DNA of 64,000 bases from Halichoerus grypus (GCF_964656455.1 NC_135718.1:20720449-20784448), one strand, 5' to 3'. Positions 23,079 to 34,639 are shown, counted from the first letter of the stretch. Program-made: numbers and translations. The notes: a model not told the origin generated them from the sequence alone.

Positions 23079-24330
23079 TCCATTATAGTATTATTGAGAG
23101 TTATGTACTTATTGCCATTTTTTACTTGTTTTATGGCTGTTTTTGGTGTTCTCTGTTTCTTCTTTTGTTCTCTTTTCTCATGGTTTGCTAGCTATCTTTA
23201 GTGACATACTTGGGTTTCTTTCTCTTTATTTTTTGCGCTAATACAAATGATAAAAATACTACATAAAAAACACAAAAAAACACTAATAAAAAATACCCAT
23301 GTGTTTTTTGCACTAATATTATTACTGGTTTTTGATTTGTGGTTACCATTAGGCTTATATATAACATCTTATGCATATAGCAGTCTATATTAAGTCAATG
23401 TTCACTTAAGTTTGAACCCATTCTAAAAGCACTAAATTTTTACTCCTCTCCCCCAACATTTTAGGTATATGGTATTATACTTTACATTCTTTTATTTTGT
23501 GAATCCCTTGACTGATTTTTAAAGATATATTTAAGTGTACTGTTTTTGTGCTTCCTACTTTTTTTTAGTCCTTTCTTTCTTTTCCACTCAAACAATTCCC
23601 TTTAACATTTCTTGTAAGGCTGGCTTAGTGGTCATGAATTCCTTTAACTTTTGTTTGTTTGGAAGACTCTTTATCTCTCACTCTATTACGAATGATAGCC
23701 TTGCTGGATAGAGTATTCTTGGTTGTGGATTTTTTTTCTTTCAGCACTTTAAATATATCACGCTACTCCCTTCTGGCCAGCAAAGTCTCTGTTGAAGAAT
23801 CACCTGATAATCTTATGGAGTTTCTCTTATATGTAACTTTTTTCTTTTCTCTTACTGCTTTTAAAATTATCTCTTTATCACTACTTTTTGCCATTTTAAC
23901 TATTATGTGTCAGCTCCTTGGGTTGATTTTGTTGGGGGATCTCTGTGCCTCCTGCATCTGGATTTCTGTTTCCTTTCCTAGATTTGGAAAGTTTCAGGTA
24001 TTATTTATTCAAATAAATTTTCTGCCCTTTTCTCTTCACCTTCTGGGATCCCTATAATGTAAATGTTATTATGTTTGATGGTATTGCTGAGTTCCCTTAA
24101 TCTGTTTTCATTTTTTATTATTTGTTTTTTCTCTCCTGTTCAGCTTTATTGCTTTCCATTACTCTGTCCTTCAGGTCACAGATTCATTTTTCTTCCTCCT
24201 CTAGTTTACCATTATTCCCACTAGTGTATTTTTAATTTCAGTTATTGAGTTCTTCACCTCTGATTGGTTCTTTTTTTTTTAATGTTTTCTATCTCTTTGT
24301 TGAGTGTTTCACTGAGGTCCTCCCTTTGTT
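23079..24330 (-). mobile_element. L1 5' UTR, distal part
   Basis: The antisense pattern includes 'cttgtaaggctggcttagtgg', 'gatagccttgctggatagagtattcttgg', 'cacgctactcccttctggcc', 'ttgggttgattttgttggggg' and 'tcagttattgagttcttcacctctgattgg', the long 5' UTR of mammalian L1M/MA elements. The 132-codon plus-strand frame at 23659-24057 is antisense to this UTR and is not a gene. Confidence 0.8.
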
Positions 24331-25645
24331 GTTAGTGGGCCAGTCTGGGGCTGCCTTAGGCTTGAGTTAAGTCAGACCAGGCATTTGCCAGAGCTGTGAT
24401 AGCACTGAACTGCAGGGTGTTCTGCCTGTGTTATCCCCTGAGAAGCTTTCATTGGTGGGTGGAACCAGCAGCTAAATCAGAAGTCTGCCCCCAGCCCACT
24501 GCTGGGGCCACAGTTGGACTGGTATGTGTGTTTACCTTCCTCTCTCCTCAGGAAAGATGTCTCTTTGGAGTGTTTTTCGCCCCTATTGGGGCTGCTTGCA
24601 CACTGCCAGGCTTGTGGCCCATCAGTTTGGATGGACTCCTGTCAAAAGCATGTTACAGAGCGGGGGTCCACAGGAGAATGCAGGGGTGGTATGCGTGATG
24701 CCAGCAAGGTGTGCACTGGTCTGCTGTGGGGTGGGACCTGGAACTACTATAGAAAACTCTTGCCACTGGGCTGGAGGGGGTGAGTCCACAGCAGAGTGGG
24801 GGTAGGCGGTAAGGGGCAATTCCCTTGCTAGCAGTGCCCATGCAGGTCTGTTGTGGAGGGGACCTACAGCCACTAGGGAAAACTGTGAAGGCTGGCTGGG
24901 ATGGAGGGAGCAGACTTGTAGTAGTGCATGGGGGCAGGCACACTCTTAGCAAGCATAGTTGAGAGTGATAGTTACACTTTGGTGAACAAGTGTCAGGGTA
25001 TCTAGGCTAGGGGACAGGGGAGGGAAATGTGCCCACCAGCTCTTTTTTCTTGGAGAAGTCTCCTAAAGATCCCTGTCCCTCCAACACAGGCTCTGAGATT
25101 AGTAAATAAATATTCCTGTATGACCCAAGCATTTTTCAAACTGCTGCTTCTATGCTTTATCTCTGTGGGGCTATTTGTTATACTGTCTCTTTAAGGGCAT
25201 GAACTCAGTTTCCTTTTGTCCTCTAGCTCTCCCAGAGCCCAGCCCACTGACTTTATAGTCCCAGGTATTAAGCCCTGCTGATTTTAAGAACTCAAGAAGT
25301 TTGGTCCCTCTGATTTTCAAAGCCAAATATGGAGATTTGTCTTCCCAGTACAAGTTCCCCATGCCTGAGGTGCCTGGTGTGGGGCTTGTTTCTCTCCCCT
25401 CACTGCACCCACAGCATCCCTCCCTCCTATGGACAGTCCCATAGGTCAGTTTGGCCCCTGACTGCATCTTTACCCTTGCTACCCTTTTTGATGTGACCTC
25501 TTCTCTACATTTACTTGTGGAGAATCTGTTCTGCCAGTCTTCAGATTGTGATCTGCATTATTTACACTGATGTGAGTGTTATCTAATTGTATCAATAGGA
25601 CGAGGTAAATTGAGGATCCTCCTATTCTGTCATCTGTCCCAGAAG
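24331..25645 (-). mobile_element. L1 5' UTR, promoter-proximal part and 5' end
   Basis: GC-richer antisense sequence with 'gcccccagcccactgctgggg', 'cctctagctctcccagagcccagcccactgac', 'cttcccagtacaagttccccatgcctgaggtgcc', 'actgatgtgagtgttatctaattgtatc', ending 'aggatcctcctattctgtcatctgtcccag'. The last motif is the decayed L1 5' terminus (gatggc..gaggagg, the YY1-type start site). Multiple 80-100-codon frames here are by-products of base composition. Confidence 0.85.
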
Positions 25646-25649
25646 ACTG

Positions 25650-26315
25650 GAATTGTTTTCTTAATTTCTCTTTGTGCCACTTTGTTATTAGTATATAGTA
25701 ATGCAGCAGATTTCTGTATATTAATTTTGTATCCTGTAACTTTACTAAATTCATTTATTCTAATAGGTTTTAGTGGAGTTGTTAGGGTTTTCTATGTACA
25801 ACATAATTTCATCTGAACGTGACAGTGATGGTTTTGCTTTTCCTTACCAGTATGGATGATTTTATTCCTCTTTCTTGTCCGATTGTTGTGGCTAGGACTT
25901 CCAGTACTATGTTAATGGAAGTGGCAAGAGTGGACATCCTTATCTTGTTCTTGATCTTAGAGGAAAAGCTCTCAGTTTTTCACTACTGAGTATAATGTTA
26001 ACTGTGGGTTTGCCATATAGGCCTTTATTATGTTAAGCTATGTTCTCTCTACACACACTTTGTTGAGAGTTTTTATCATGAACAAATGTTGAATTTTGTC
26101 AAATGCTTTTTCTACATCTATTGAGAAGATCCTATGATTTTTATCTTTCATTTTGTTCTGTGATGTTTCATGTTGTTTGATTTGTGAATGTTGAACCATC
26201 CTTGCTTGCATCCCTAGAATAACTCCCACTTGATCATGGTGAGTGATCCTTCTAAGGTATTGTGGAATGTGGTTTGCTAATATTTTGTTGAGGATTTTTC
26301 CAACTATGTTCATCA
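25650..26315 (-). pseudogene. L1 ORF2 reverse-transcriptase remnant
   Basis: This is decayed reverse-transcriptase coding sequence read on the minus strand. Translation of 26038-26316 contains '[18 protein letters not shown]', 'HHDQVGVILG' and '[14 protein letters not shown]', the L1 RT region that includes the catalytic D of the first RT motif. Nearer 25650-25960 it reads as the 'LEVLA...' and 'YKINAQKS'-like region with stops. It belongs to a different L1 from 24331-25645, because the 5' terminus at 25645 ends that element. No function expected. Confidence 0.88.
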
Positions 26316-26339
26316 AGCCTTTTAACTTTATGCTATGGT

Positions 26340-26670
26340 TAGAGTTTAATATACTGTTCTAAAATAGAGTTACAGTATTCTAATTCTATTTATCACTTTA
26401 ATCAGAATTTTGTGTACTTTTGCCTTTTCAGCATGAAGAGCTCCTTTTGACATTTCTTATAAGGCAGGCCTAGGGGTGATGAACTCCCTCAGCTTTTGTT
26501 TGCCTGGGAAAGCCTTTATTTCTCCTTCACATCTGAAGGATACTTGGCTAGATTGAATATTCTTGGCTGACAGTTTTCTTCTTTCAATAGTTTGAATATG
26601 TCCTTCAACTCTCTTCTGGCCTGTAGAATTGCTAGGGAGAAATCTGCTTATAGATTACTTCCTTCCTCCC
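26340..26670 (-). mobile_element. Second L1 5' UTR fragment
   Basis: 'acatttcttataaggcaggcctaggggtgatgaactccctcagcttttg', 'gatacttggctagattgaatattcttgg' and 'actctcttctggcctgtag' repeat the pattern seen at 23600-23790 in diverged form. Probably an older L1 relative. Confidence 0.7.
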
Positions 26671-28870
26671 ACCCCCAGGTCATCATGGTCTCTCCTTAAA
26701 GAGAGCAACTCCAGCTGTAACATTTGTGCCCAGGCAAATCACCCACTCACTGCCTTCACCCTCCACCTCTGCCAGAAATGCTGTGCTTGCCCACTGCTGG
26801 ACCTGTTGTCACCTTCTTTTCTGCCACCATATGTTGCTAACTTCCCTTGCTCTGCTGCCTCCTCCAAAGCCCAATCTACCCACTTTAAAGTACACAGATG
26901 AACAGATCTCTTGGGTATTCTGGTACACTGTGCAAAGGTGTTCTTTCTTTTTTCAGTTATGGATGTTCAATTAATTGTAAATCAAAGGAAAGAGGAAAAA
27001 AGGAACAATTCATGCCACCATGATACTGACATCACCTGTGTAAGACTGGGAGGATGGCATTCTTCAAAGAGGAGACAACTTAAGCATAGTCATGGCAACA
27101 TTAAATAGAAGTGCATGTGATATGAATTGCATAAAGGTGGTGTGACTCTTTCTAATATCATGCAAGAACAAGCTCAGTGGCAGAGCTTGCTTTCAAGTTC
27201 AACATTCTTTCCATATCTTCATTGCTGGTTTTAGGTATCCAGGTTCTGATTAACACATTGCTTCAAGCTTCTTATGTGAAATGCTGCCTGAATTAATTGC
27301 CCTCCTAGTAGGTGCTCAGAGCAAATAATCATCTTTATTTTATATATGCAGCCACATTTTTTTGTTTATTTGTTTTGTTTTATTTTTTGCGGGGGGGGAG
27401 GACATTTATCAACACTGGCAAATTAAAACAGTTATGATCATGGTAATAACACCACTTGAGTAATCAAATGCAATTGAAAAGTAAATGCACCAATTTAGGC
27501 TGGATTTGAGCTATTACAATGTGCATTTATGTTTAATTTTCTTTGTCTTTCCCTGGATACCACGATGGACTGAGCTCTGCAAGTTTGTTGTTTTGGCAAA
27601 TTTTCTTCCAACCATCCCCATCCCTGTATTTGAAATATAAGAGAACAATTCACTTAATGTAAACTGATTATAAACAAATTATGCTAGGCTTCAGGTAATG
27701 AAGGTTACACAAATATAATTGCATTCAAACTATTATCACTGGCAGGGCTATATTAGACTAGTGTGAGTAAATGTGAAATAGACTTAAACAGCATTTAACA
27801 AAGAAAATCTGTCCTTTGTATACTTCCTGTAGTCTTGCTGAATATGATAGTATATTGCAAAGTGTGGATATTTCTATTTGGCTGCTCTATAAATTCTAAT
27901 AATATTAGTTGAACATGGTATCACTAAAATTTTGGATTTTCCATACAGAAAAAGCACAATGTGCTTATAAGTGGGAATTCCAAGATACATTGGAGATATA
28001 TTTGCATATTGAAGGCATTGCTTTTATCTACATTGTATACTTACTTGTGGTAGTTTGGGACAGAAGAACAGAGTGTGACTTGCTGTAGGTAGAGACCTCC
28101 TAGGTTACTCTGTAGGTATCACCAATTTTGGAGACCAGCCTATCCTCCCTTCAACAGTAATTGATTTTAATGCATAATCATATTACATATGATCAAACCA
28201 GGGATGGCACCTGGTCCTCTGACAATTTATACCAATAAATAGGGACTCAACACCTCCTTTTCAGGATTTATTTTTCTATATAGAAAATAAAAAGTACAAT
28301 CTTTCCACCTTTGTTTTCCACTCAAGACCTAATAGATATTTCAAAGTAAGCATATTGCAGTAACTAACTTTCTATCCAACCACTTTACATATTAAAGATA
28401 TACAACCTGAGGCAATTAGAAAAACAATTTTACAAACTTAAGAATTTGTATATTGAATTTGTTTGTATATAATTGCTAAAAGTATTGGGATGGTCTTAGC
28501 TAAAGCTATTCAAACCCCACGGACTTTGAGCAAAATGTATGTTCCCTGATGAAACCTCCCTGTGGGTGGAAAAGATGTTCTATTTTAGATTTCCCACCCT
28601 GTAGATTCTTGATATAAATAACAAAGTGAATCAATTATACATTGTCCACAAATGTGTCCTCAGATTCTCTAGTCTCATCAACTTTAAGCAAGCTTTTTCC
28701 CCCGTCTGTAAACTAACAGGGATAAAATAATAATTGAAGTTTGAATATTTGGCATTTAATTTTTCTAGAAGATTCTCCAGAATAAAAACAACTTTGTCCC
28801 TAGGCTAATGGATAATGAACCAACTAAATTAACCCTTAAGTCTAGAGTCAGCAGAGATGGAAACCAAAAA
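26671..28870. other. Unannotated stretch (2.2 kb)
   Basis: 26650-26900 is CT-rich and GC-richer than its surroundings with no matched family, possibly an LTR piece. 27358-27402 is a T-rich run ending in g8. No exon or repeat was recognised in the remainder. Confidence 0.4.
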
Positions 28871-28874
28871 TAAT

Positions 28875-29088
28875 GATTATTATCAATGTATGTTATTATG
28901 TACCTGGCACCAAGTTCAGCATCTTACAAACATAAACTTACTTGATTTTCACAATGACCCTATACATAGTTATTACTATTATTCCAATTTTATAGATGAA
29001 ATCGAAGCTTATACATGTTATTCAAGAACTCACTTGCTCAAGAAAGTGATCGAAGCAAAAGTGGCAACCTCAAAATCCATGCTCTAAA
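28875..29088 (-). mobile_element. MIR SINE
   Basis: 'ttattatgtacctggcaccaagttcagcatcttacaaac', 'acttgattttcacaatgacccta', 'attccaattttatagatgaaatcgaagct' follow the antisense MIR consensus and end against the hAT terminus. Confidence 0.85.
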
Positions 29089-29360
29089 CCAGGGGTCTAC
29101 AAACTAGATTGAGGGCAAAATCTCGCCCACTATCTGTTTTTGTATGACCTGTGAGGTATTTTTAAATGGTTAAACAAAATCAAAGAAGAGGAATATTTCC
29201 TGATCCATTAAAATTATGCTAAATTCAGATGTAAATATTTATAAATAAAATGTCATTGCAATACAGCTATGGTCATTATGAAATGTCCATGTCCGTTTTA
29301 CTGCTAATGACGGAGTTGAGTAATTGTAATGGAGACCATATGTGGTGCTCCCATCATTTT

Positions 29361-29546
29361 TTTGTTTGTTTTTAACTGATGTATTGTTGATACATGATGT
29401 TACATTAGTTTCAGATGTACACCATAGTGACTCAGCAACTCTATATGTTATGTTATACTCACAATTAGTCACAATCCATCACCATACAACACTATTACGA
29501 TATCATTAACTGGATTCCCTATGTTGTTTCTTTCATCCTCAGTGTT
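29361..29546 (-). mobile_element. L1 3' tail insertion in the hAT element
   Basis: T-rich start (the A-tail on the minus strand), then 'actgatgtattgttgatacatgatgttacattagtttcag' and 'caccatacaacactattac'. Flanked by cccatcatttt (29350-29360) and ctcatcatttt (29547-29557), a target-site duplication with one change. The hAT sequence continues on both sides. Confidence 0.88.
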
Positions 29547-29828
29547 CTCATCATTTTGCACTGCTGTTTTGCACACTACAACTTGGAGTGAAGCAGTTAT
29601 AACTTGACAATATTTTGGTGCCTCAAATATTGCACTCAAACGTGGCATACTGTATCAAGATATTTTATTTATATTTTTATTATTAGTGCATATTCACAAT
29701 GTCAAAATAACGAGAAAAAGAAGAAAAAAATAATGTGGTTTAAAGGCACACTAGAGTGAGGATTATTTTGCTGTTGAATTAGATGTCAAAGTATTGTGTT
29801 TACTATGCAATGACATTATAGCTATTCT

Positions 29829-29844
29829 AAAATAATACAATATA
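29829..29844. repeat. Twin-primed L1 target-site duplication, left
   Basis: aaaataatacaatata, repeated exactly at 30978-30993. Confidence 0.95.
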
Positions 29845-29859
29845 GACATCTTCACAGTA

Positions 29860-30322
29860 TTTGTTCTTCCAATCCATGAGCATGGAACGTTTTTCCATTT
29901 CTTTGTGTCTTCCTCAGTTTCTTTCATGAGTATTTTATAGTTTTCTGAGAACAGATTCTTTGCCTCTTTGGTTAGATTTATTCCTAGGTATCTTATGGTT
30001 TTGGGTGCAATTGTAAATGGGATCGGCTCCTTAATTTCTCTTTCTTCTGTCTTGTTGTTGGTGTATGGGAATACCACTGATTTCTGTGCATTGATTTTAT
30101 ATCCTGCCACTTTACTGAATTCCTGTAGGAGTTCTAGCAGTTTTGGGGTGGAGTCTCTTGGGTTTTCCACATAAAGTATCATATCATCTGCAAAGAGTGA
30201 GAGTTTGACTTCTTCTTTGCCGATTCTTTGTTGTCTGATTGCTGTGGCTAGGACTTCTAGTACTCTGTTGAATAACAGTGGTGATAGTGGACATCCCTGC
30301 CGTGTTCCTGACCTTAGAGGGA
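29860..30322 (-). pseudogene. L1 ORF2 reverse transcriptase fragment (inverted half)
   Basis: The minus-strand frame reads from '[13 protein letters not shown]' through 'ADDMILYV' (the catalytic FADD box), 'GYKINAQKS' and '[15 protein letters not shown]' to '[11 protein letters not shown]'. This is the RT palm and thumb of L1 ORF2. The frame stays open for over 150 codons, so this copy is younger than the other L1 remnants. It lacks the endonuclease and the C-terminal domain in this orientation and cannot be functional. Confidence 0.93.
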
Positions 30323-30540
30323 AAGAGCCAAGATGTCCATCGACAGATGAATGGATAAAGAAGATGTGGTATATATACACAATAGAATATTATGCAGTCA
30401 TCAAAAGGAATGAAATCTAGCCATTTGCAATAACGTGGATGGAACTGGAGGGTATTATGCTGAGGAAATAAGTCAATCAGAGAAAGATATGTATCATATG
30501 ATCTCACTGATATGAGGAATTCTTAATCTCAGGAAACAAA
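30323..30540 (+). pseudogene. L1 ORF2 C-terminal fragment
   Basis: Sense-strand end of ORF2: '[30 protein letters not shown]' is readable, followed by a stop at 30418 and by 'cgtggatggaactggagggtattatgctgaggaaataagtc'. It then leads into the 3' UTR. Confidence 0.88.
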
Positions 30541-30977
30541 CTGAGGGTTGCTGGAGTGGTGGGGGGGTGAGAGGGACGGGGTGGCTGGGTGATAGACATT
30601 GGGGAGGGTACGTGCTACGGTGAGCACTGTGAATTGTGTAAGACTGTTGAATCACAGACCTGTACCTTTGAAACAAATAATACATTATATGTTAAAAAAA
30701 AAGAAGATAGTATGAAGGGAAAAATGAAGGGGGGGAAGTTGGAGGGGGAGACGAACCATGGGAGACTATGGACTCTGAGATACAAACTGAGGGTTCTAGA
30801 GGGGAAAGAGGTGGGGGGATGGGTTAGCCTGGTGATGGGTATTAAAGAGGGCATGTACTGAATGGAGCACTGGGTGTTATATGCAAACAATGAATCATGG
30901 AACACTACATCAAAAACTAATGATGTAATGTATGGTGATTAACATAACATAATAAAATAAGATAAATAAAATAAAAT
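30541..30977 (+). mobile_element. L1 bipartite 3' UTR and tail
   Basis: Unit 1 (30541-30705) ends in an A-run. Unit 2 (30706-30960) ends 'aacataataaaata' and is followed by an (aaaat)n tail. Same arrangement as 2280-2672; at 57780-58058 only the second unit is present. Confidence 0.92.
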
Positions 30978-30993
30978 AAAATAATACAATATA
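30978..30993. repeat. Twin-primed L1 target-site duplication, right
   Basis: Exact copy of 29829-29844. Confidence 0.95.
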
Positions 30994-32030
30994 CATTGAC
31001 ATTACACAACTAAGTACTCATCATACATCTACTGACAGTAAAACAATGTTTAGAAAAATTAGAACATTTAAAACAGAATATCCCATTATATCATAATTTC
31101 TTCAAAAAAATTTAAAAAATGACATGGCAACTCAAGTGTCTGAGTGACTCATTTGTTAGCCAAACAAAGAACACATTTTACCAATGGTGACTTAACTAAA
31201 TCATGTTTGATTGCAAAAGCAAAGGAAACGTGTTCAGAGAGAACAAAATTGTTTTTTGTGAAAGAAATATTAAAGAGTTGTGAACATTAGGAGCAATATC
31301 AGTAGCCAGTTAAAAGTAACCTGGATGATTTTGACTTGTTTTCCTTAACTCTTGGTAAGTTAAAAGAATTTATTTTTTCCAGGGCTGAGTACTGAGTTTG
31401 AAATGATTGAAGAATTAGCCTTTATTCTTGAAGCATAGTCCACATGGAATAATTATAGGCAAGAATATTTTCAAAGTTGAGAAAACATTATTTTATTAAA
31501 ACCTGAAGTAGAATCTACTATGATATGTTAACTGATTGTGGTAAAAGTATGGAAAAAGTATAAAAAAGATTATAAAGCTTGTAAAAATGTACAATGTATA
31601 AAGTTTATTCTTATATATTGTATTATCCATCAGCATGGTCTTTGTGTAAAATATTTTAATCAACTCTGTGGTGTTGAATCAGTAGTGTCAATGGTAAATT
31701 TCATTTGCTCTAGTGGTCTTAAACATTGTTGTTCCATGAATTTTTGTCAGAAATACAAGCTGGATATTCCAACTTGCTTTACCACACAGCAGGTTGATGA
31801 TTTACCAGTGGTGACATTTTATTGTAAATTTTGATGTCAGGTCCAAAATTGAAATTTTTCTGAATGAGAACTGCCCTCTATCGTTATTATTAAACACTGA
31901 CTGACTTTAGTCAGTAGCTTGTTTGAGGCTTGATAATATTTCTTAGTAATTTCAATCTACAATTTCAAGGCAAAGTAGAGCTTATAGTGAAACTTCTATT
32001 GGCTTAAAATCATTTTCATTAAAAAACTAT

Positions 32031-32745
32031 CATAATTTTTCCTTTTCTTTTTCTCTCATTGTAATATTGTTAATAAATTCTTTTTTTAGGAGACCAAACC
32101 TACTCAGTTCTATAGAATGTTTAGAAATTTATTTACAAAACTATATTCTAGATATTTTACTAGAACATAGGGATAAAACATTGGAAAAAAAAATACACTG
32201 CTGCCACTGAGTTTTCATTTTAGATAAGGATAAGCAGACGTTACTTAAGTCAAGAAACGAAAAGTGGAATGTTTTTCTATACCATACTATAAAGGATTGA
32301 AACTAGCAGGACTGCATAGGTAACCTTGACTATAGACTAATGATAACATGTTTTCCTTTATTTATCTCTTATTATATGTCTGCCAGTCACCGTATTCAAT
32401 TGAGATGTCAATTTCTAAAGAACCAGGCTATTTTAAATCAATATTCAGTTGATCTTTGCCAGTCAACCGGGGATATTAGACTTTGAAACTTCAGAGATAT
32501 AATTTGTGGTAAAAATAATGAAAAAATAGAGAAAAGATTATTGGTAGATGTTCAAACAATTTAACTCAGTTGAAAACATGATACACATACTGGTGGTTAA
32601 TAAATTCATTCAGCTATAATTTAGAGATCTAGAGATGTCCTGGTGGCCAGATCCATTGCCATCTGGGTCAGCTTTACTCAGTTTCCAGATTCTGTTCTGG
32701 ATTACAGATAACCATTGCTAGAACATCAATACTGCTTCAAAACAT
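32031..32745. other. Unannotated stretch
   Basis: No feature recognised; the hAT right end may lie within it. Confidence 0.35.
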
Positions 32746-32860
32746 TACATATATTATATATATATATATATAATATGTGTAATATATGTGTATATAATCA
32801 TGTTATTTATACATATATAGTTTATTTATATATAATTATGTATCCAGATATCTAGAGAGA
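32746..32860. repeat. (TA)n-rich low-complexity
   Basis: Alternating ta blocks at 32756-32775 and AT-rich text to 32850, followed by a short (ga) run at 32855-32868. Confidence 0.9.
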
Positions 32861-32886
32861 GAGATAGACAAACAGAGAGAATACGT

Positions 32887-34634
32887 TTTTTTATTAAAGT
32901 ATAATTAACATTTGGTATCATAGTAGTTTTAGATATATGACAAAATGACTCAGCAATTCCATATATTACTCAGTGCTCACCATGGTAAGTGTAGTCACCA
33001 TCTGTCACTGAACAACATTATTACAATGTTATTGGCTATATTCTCTATGCTGTACTTTTGATCTCCATGACATCTATTCTGTCACTGAAAGTCTACACTT
33101 CTTAATCCCCTCCATTTTACCAAACCCCCCACCCATCTCCTAGTAATCACCAGTTCTCGGTATTTAAAAGTCTGTTTGTTTGTTTTGTTTTTATTCCACA
33201 TGTAAGTGAGATCATATGGTATGTGCCTTTGTCTGACTTATTTCACTTAGCATAATATCCTCTAGGTCTCTTCATGTTGTTGCAAATGGCACATTCTCAT
33301 TGTCTTTTATAGTAGAGTAATATACCATTGTATATATACACCACCTCTTCTTTATCCATTCACCCACTGATGGACACTTGGGTGGCTTCCATTACTTGGC
33401 TATTGTAAATAATGCTGCAATAAACACAGGGGTGCATATAGCTTTTCAAATTAGTGTTTTTGTTTCCTTCAGATAGAAGTGGAATTATGGGATCATATAG
33501 TATTTTTATTTTTAATTTTTGGAGGGAACTCCATACTGTTTTCCACAGTAGCTGCACCAATTTGCATTGCCACCAACAGTGTATAAGGGTTCCTTTTCCT
33601 CAATATTCTCACCAACACTTGTTTCTTGTCTTTTTAGTACTAGCCATTCTGACAGGTATGAGGTGAAATATTGTGACTTTAATTTGCATTTCTCTGATAA
33701 TTACTGATGTTGAGCAGCTATTCATGGGTCTGTTGGCCATCCCTAAATCTTCTTTGGAAAAATGTCTATTCAGGTCCTCTGCTAATTTCACTGTTGAATT
33801 GTATAGTTCTTTATATATTTTGAATATTAATTACTTATCAGATATTTCATTTACAAATATCTTTTCCATTCAGTAGGTGTGCTGTTTTGTTGATGGTTTC
33901 TTTCATTGTCGTCCCAATAGTTTATTTTTGCTTTTGTTGCCCTTACTTGAGAAGACACATCTAGAAAAATGTTGCTAAGGCTGATATCAAAGAGATTACT
34001 ATCTTTGTTTTCTTCTAGGAGTTTTTTGGTTGTTGTTGTTATTTTTGTTTTTACAAGTCTCACATTTAGGTCTTTCATCCATTTTTGAGTTTATTTTTGT
34101 CTATGGTGTAAGGAAGTGGTCCAGATTCACTCTTTTGCATGTAGATGTCATTTATTGAGGAGACTGTCTTTTCCCCATTATATAATCTTGCCTCCTTTGT
34201 TGTAGATTAATGGATCATATAAGCATGGGTTTATGTCTGAGCTCTCTATTCTGTTCCATTGATCTATATATCTATTTTTGTGCCAGTACCACACCACATT
34301 CTTATAAATAAGAATGCTTACTACAGCTTTGTGGTGTATCCTGAAATCTGGGATTGTAATACCTCCAGCTTTGCTTTTCTTTCTCAAGGTTGCTTTGGCT
34401 AGTTGGGGTCTTTTTTGGTACCATACAAATTTTAGTATTATTTGTTCTAGTTCTATGAAAAATAGTGTTTGTATTTTGACAGGCTTGAATATGTAATTTG
34501 CTTTGGGTAGCATGGAAATCTTAACAATATGAATTCTTTTAATCCATGAGCATGGAATATCTTTCCATGTGTTTGTGTTATCTCCAATTTCTTTCATCAA
34601 TGTTTTATAGTTTTTAGAGTACAGTTCTTTCAAA
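32887..34634 (-). mobile_element. L1, 3' UTR to ORF2 RT region (1.75 kb)
   Basis: Antisense, in order: T-rich tail and 3' UTR ('tattaaagtataattaacatttgg', 'ccatctgtcactgaacaac'), ORF2 end ('cttggctattgtaaataatgctgcaataaacac'), and on to 'ctttaatccatgagcatgg' near 34540. It is 5'-truncated at 34634 in the RT thumb region. Clear flanking duplications were not found. Confidence 0.94.
34178..34634 (-). pseudogene. L1 ORF2 thumb / C-terminal remnant
   Basis: A minus-strand frame of about 150 codons reads '[19 protein letters not shown]', '[22 protein letters not shown]', '[25 protein letters not shown]' and '[16 protein letters not shown]', the region after the L1 RT palm. It is open here but broken before and after, and lies inside the 5'-truncated copy. 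Confidence 0.9.
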
Positions 34635-34639
34635 AGAAT

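Larger units (their letters stand above)
29845..30977. mobile_element. Twin-primed (5'-inverted) young L1
   Basis: Bases 29845-30322 are L1 ORF2 on the minus strand. Bases 30323-30977 are the ORF2 C-terminus, bipartite 3' UTR and A-rich tail on the plus strand. The switch lies in a 'gggaaagag' stretch at 30320-30328 that can belong to either side. One perfect 16-bp duplication flanks the whole, so both halves came in together. Confidence 0.95.
29690..31950 (+). pseudogene. hAT transposase remnant (Charlie8 / GTF2IRD2-related)
   Basis: Two separated exon-like coding remnants can be read. At about 29760-29845 the frame gives a '[13 protein letters not shown]'-like zinc-binding BED-finger segment with CxxC. 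After the L1, the stretch 31620-31835 gives 'IIHQHGLCVKYFNQLCGVESVVSMVNFI' and 'TCFTTQQVDDLP', matching the order of the hAT transposase core as kept in Charlie8 and the GTF2IRD2 C-terminus. Stops and frameshifts occur throughout; this is a dead copy. Family assignment rests on motif recognition only. Confidence 0.75.
29090..32030 (+). mobile_element. Charlie8-like autonomous hAT element (interrupted)
   Basis: The left terminus is 'caggggtctacaaacta' at 29090. The outer 250 bp match the Charlie pattern ('aaaatctcgcccac', 'agttgagtaattgtaatggagacc'). Decayed transposase coding sequence follows from about 29690 and, after the L1 insertion, from 30994 to about 31950. The right terminus was not recognised. 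The element is broken by an L1 tail at 29361-29546 and by a twin-primed L1 at 29845-30977. Confidence 0.82.

Noticed and set aside
23659..24952. 132-, 100-, 99- and 93-codon frames
   Set aside because: They lie within recognised L1 5' UTR, mostly antisense to it, with no known domain.
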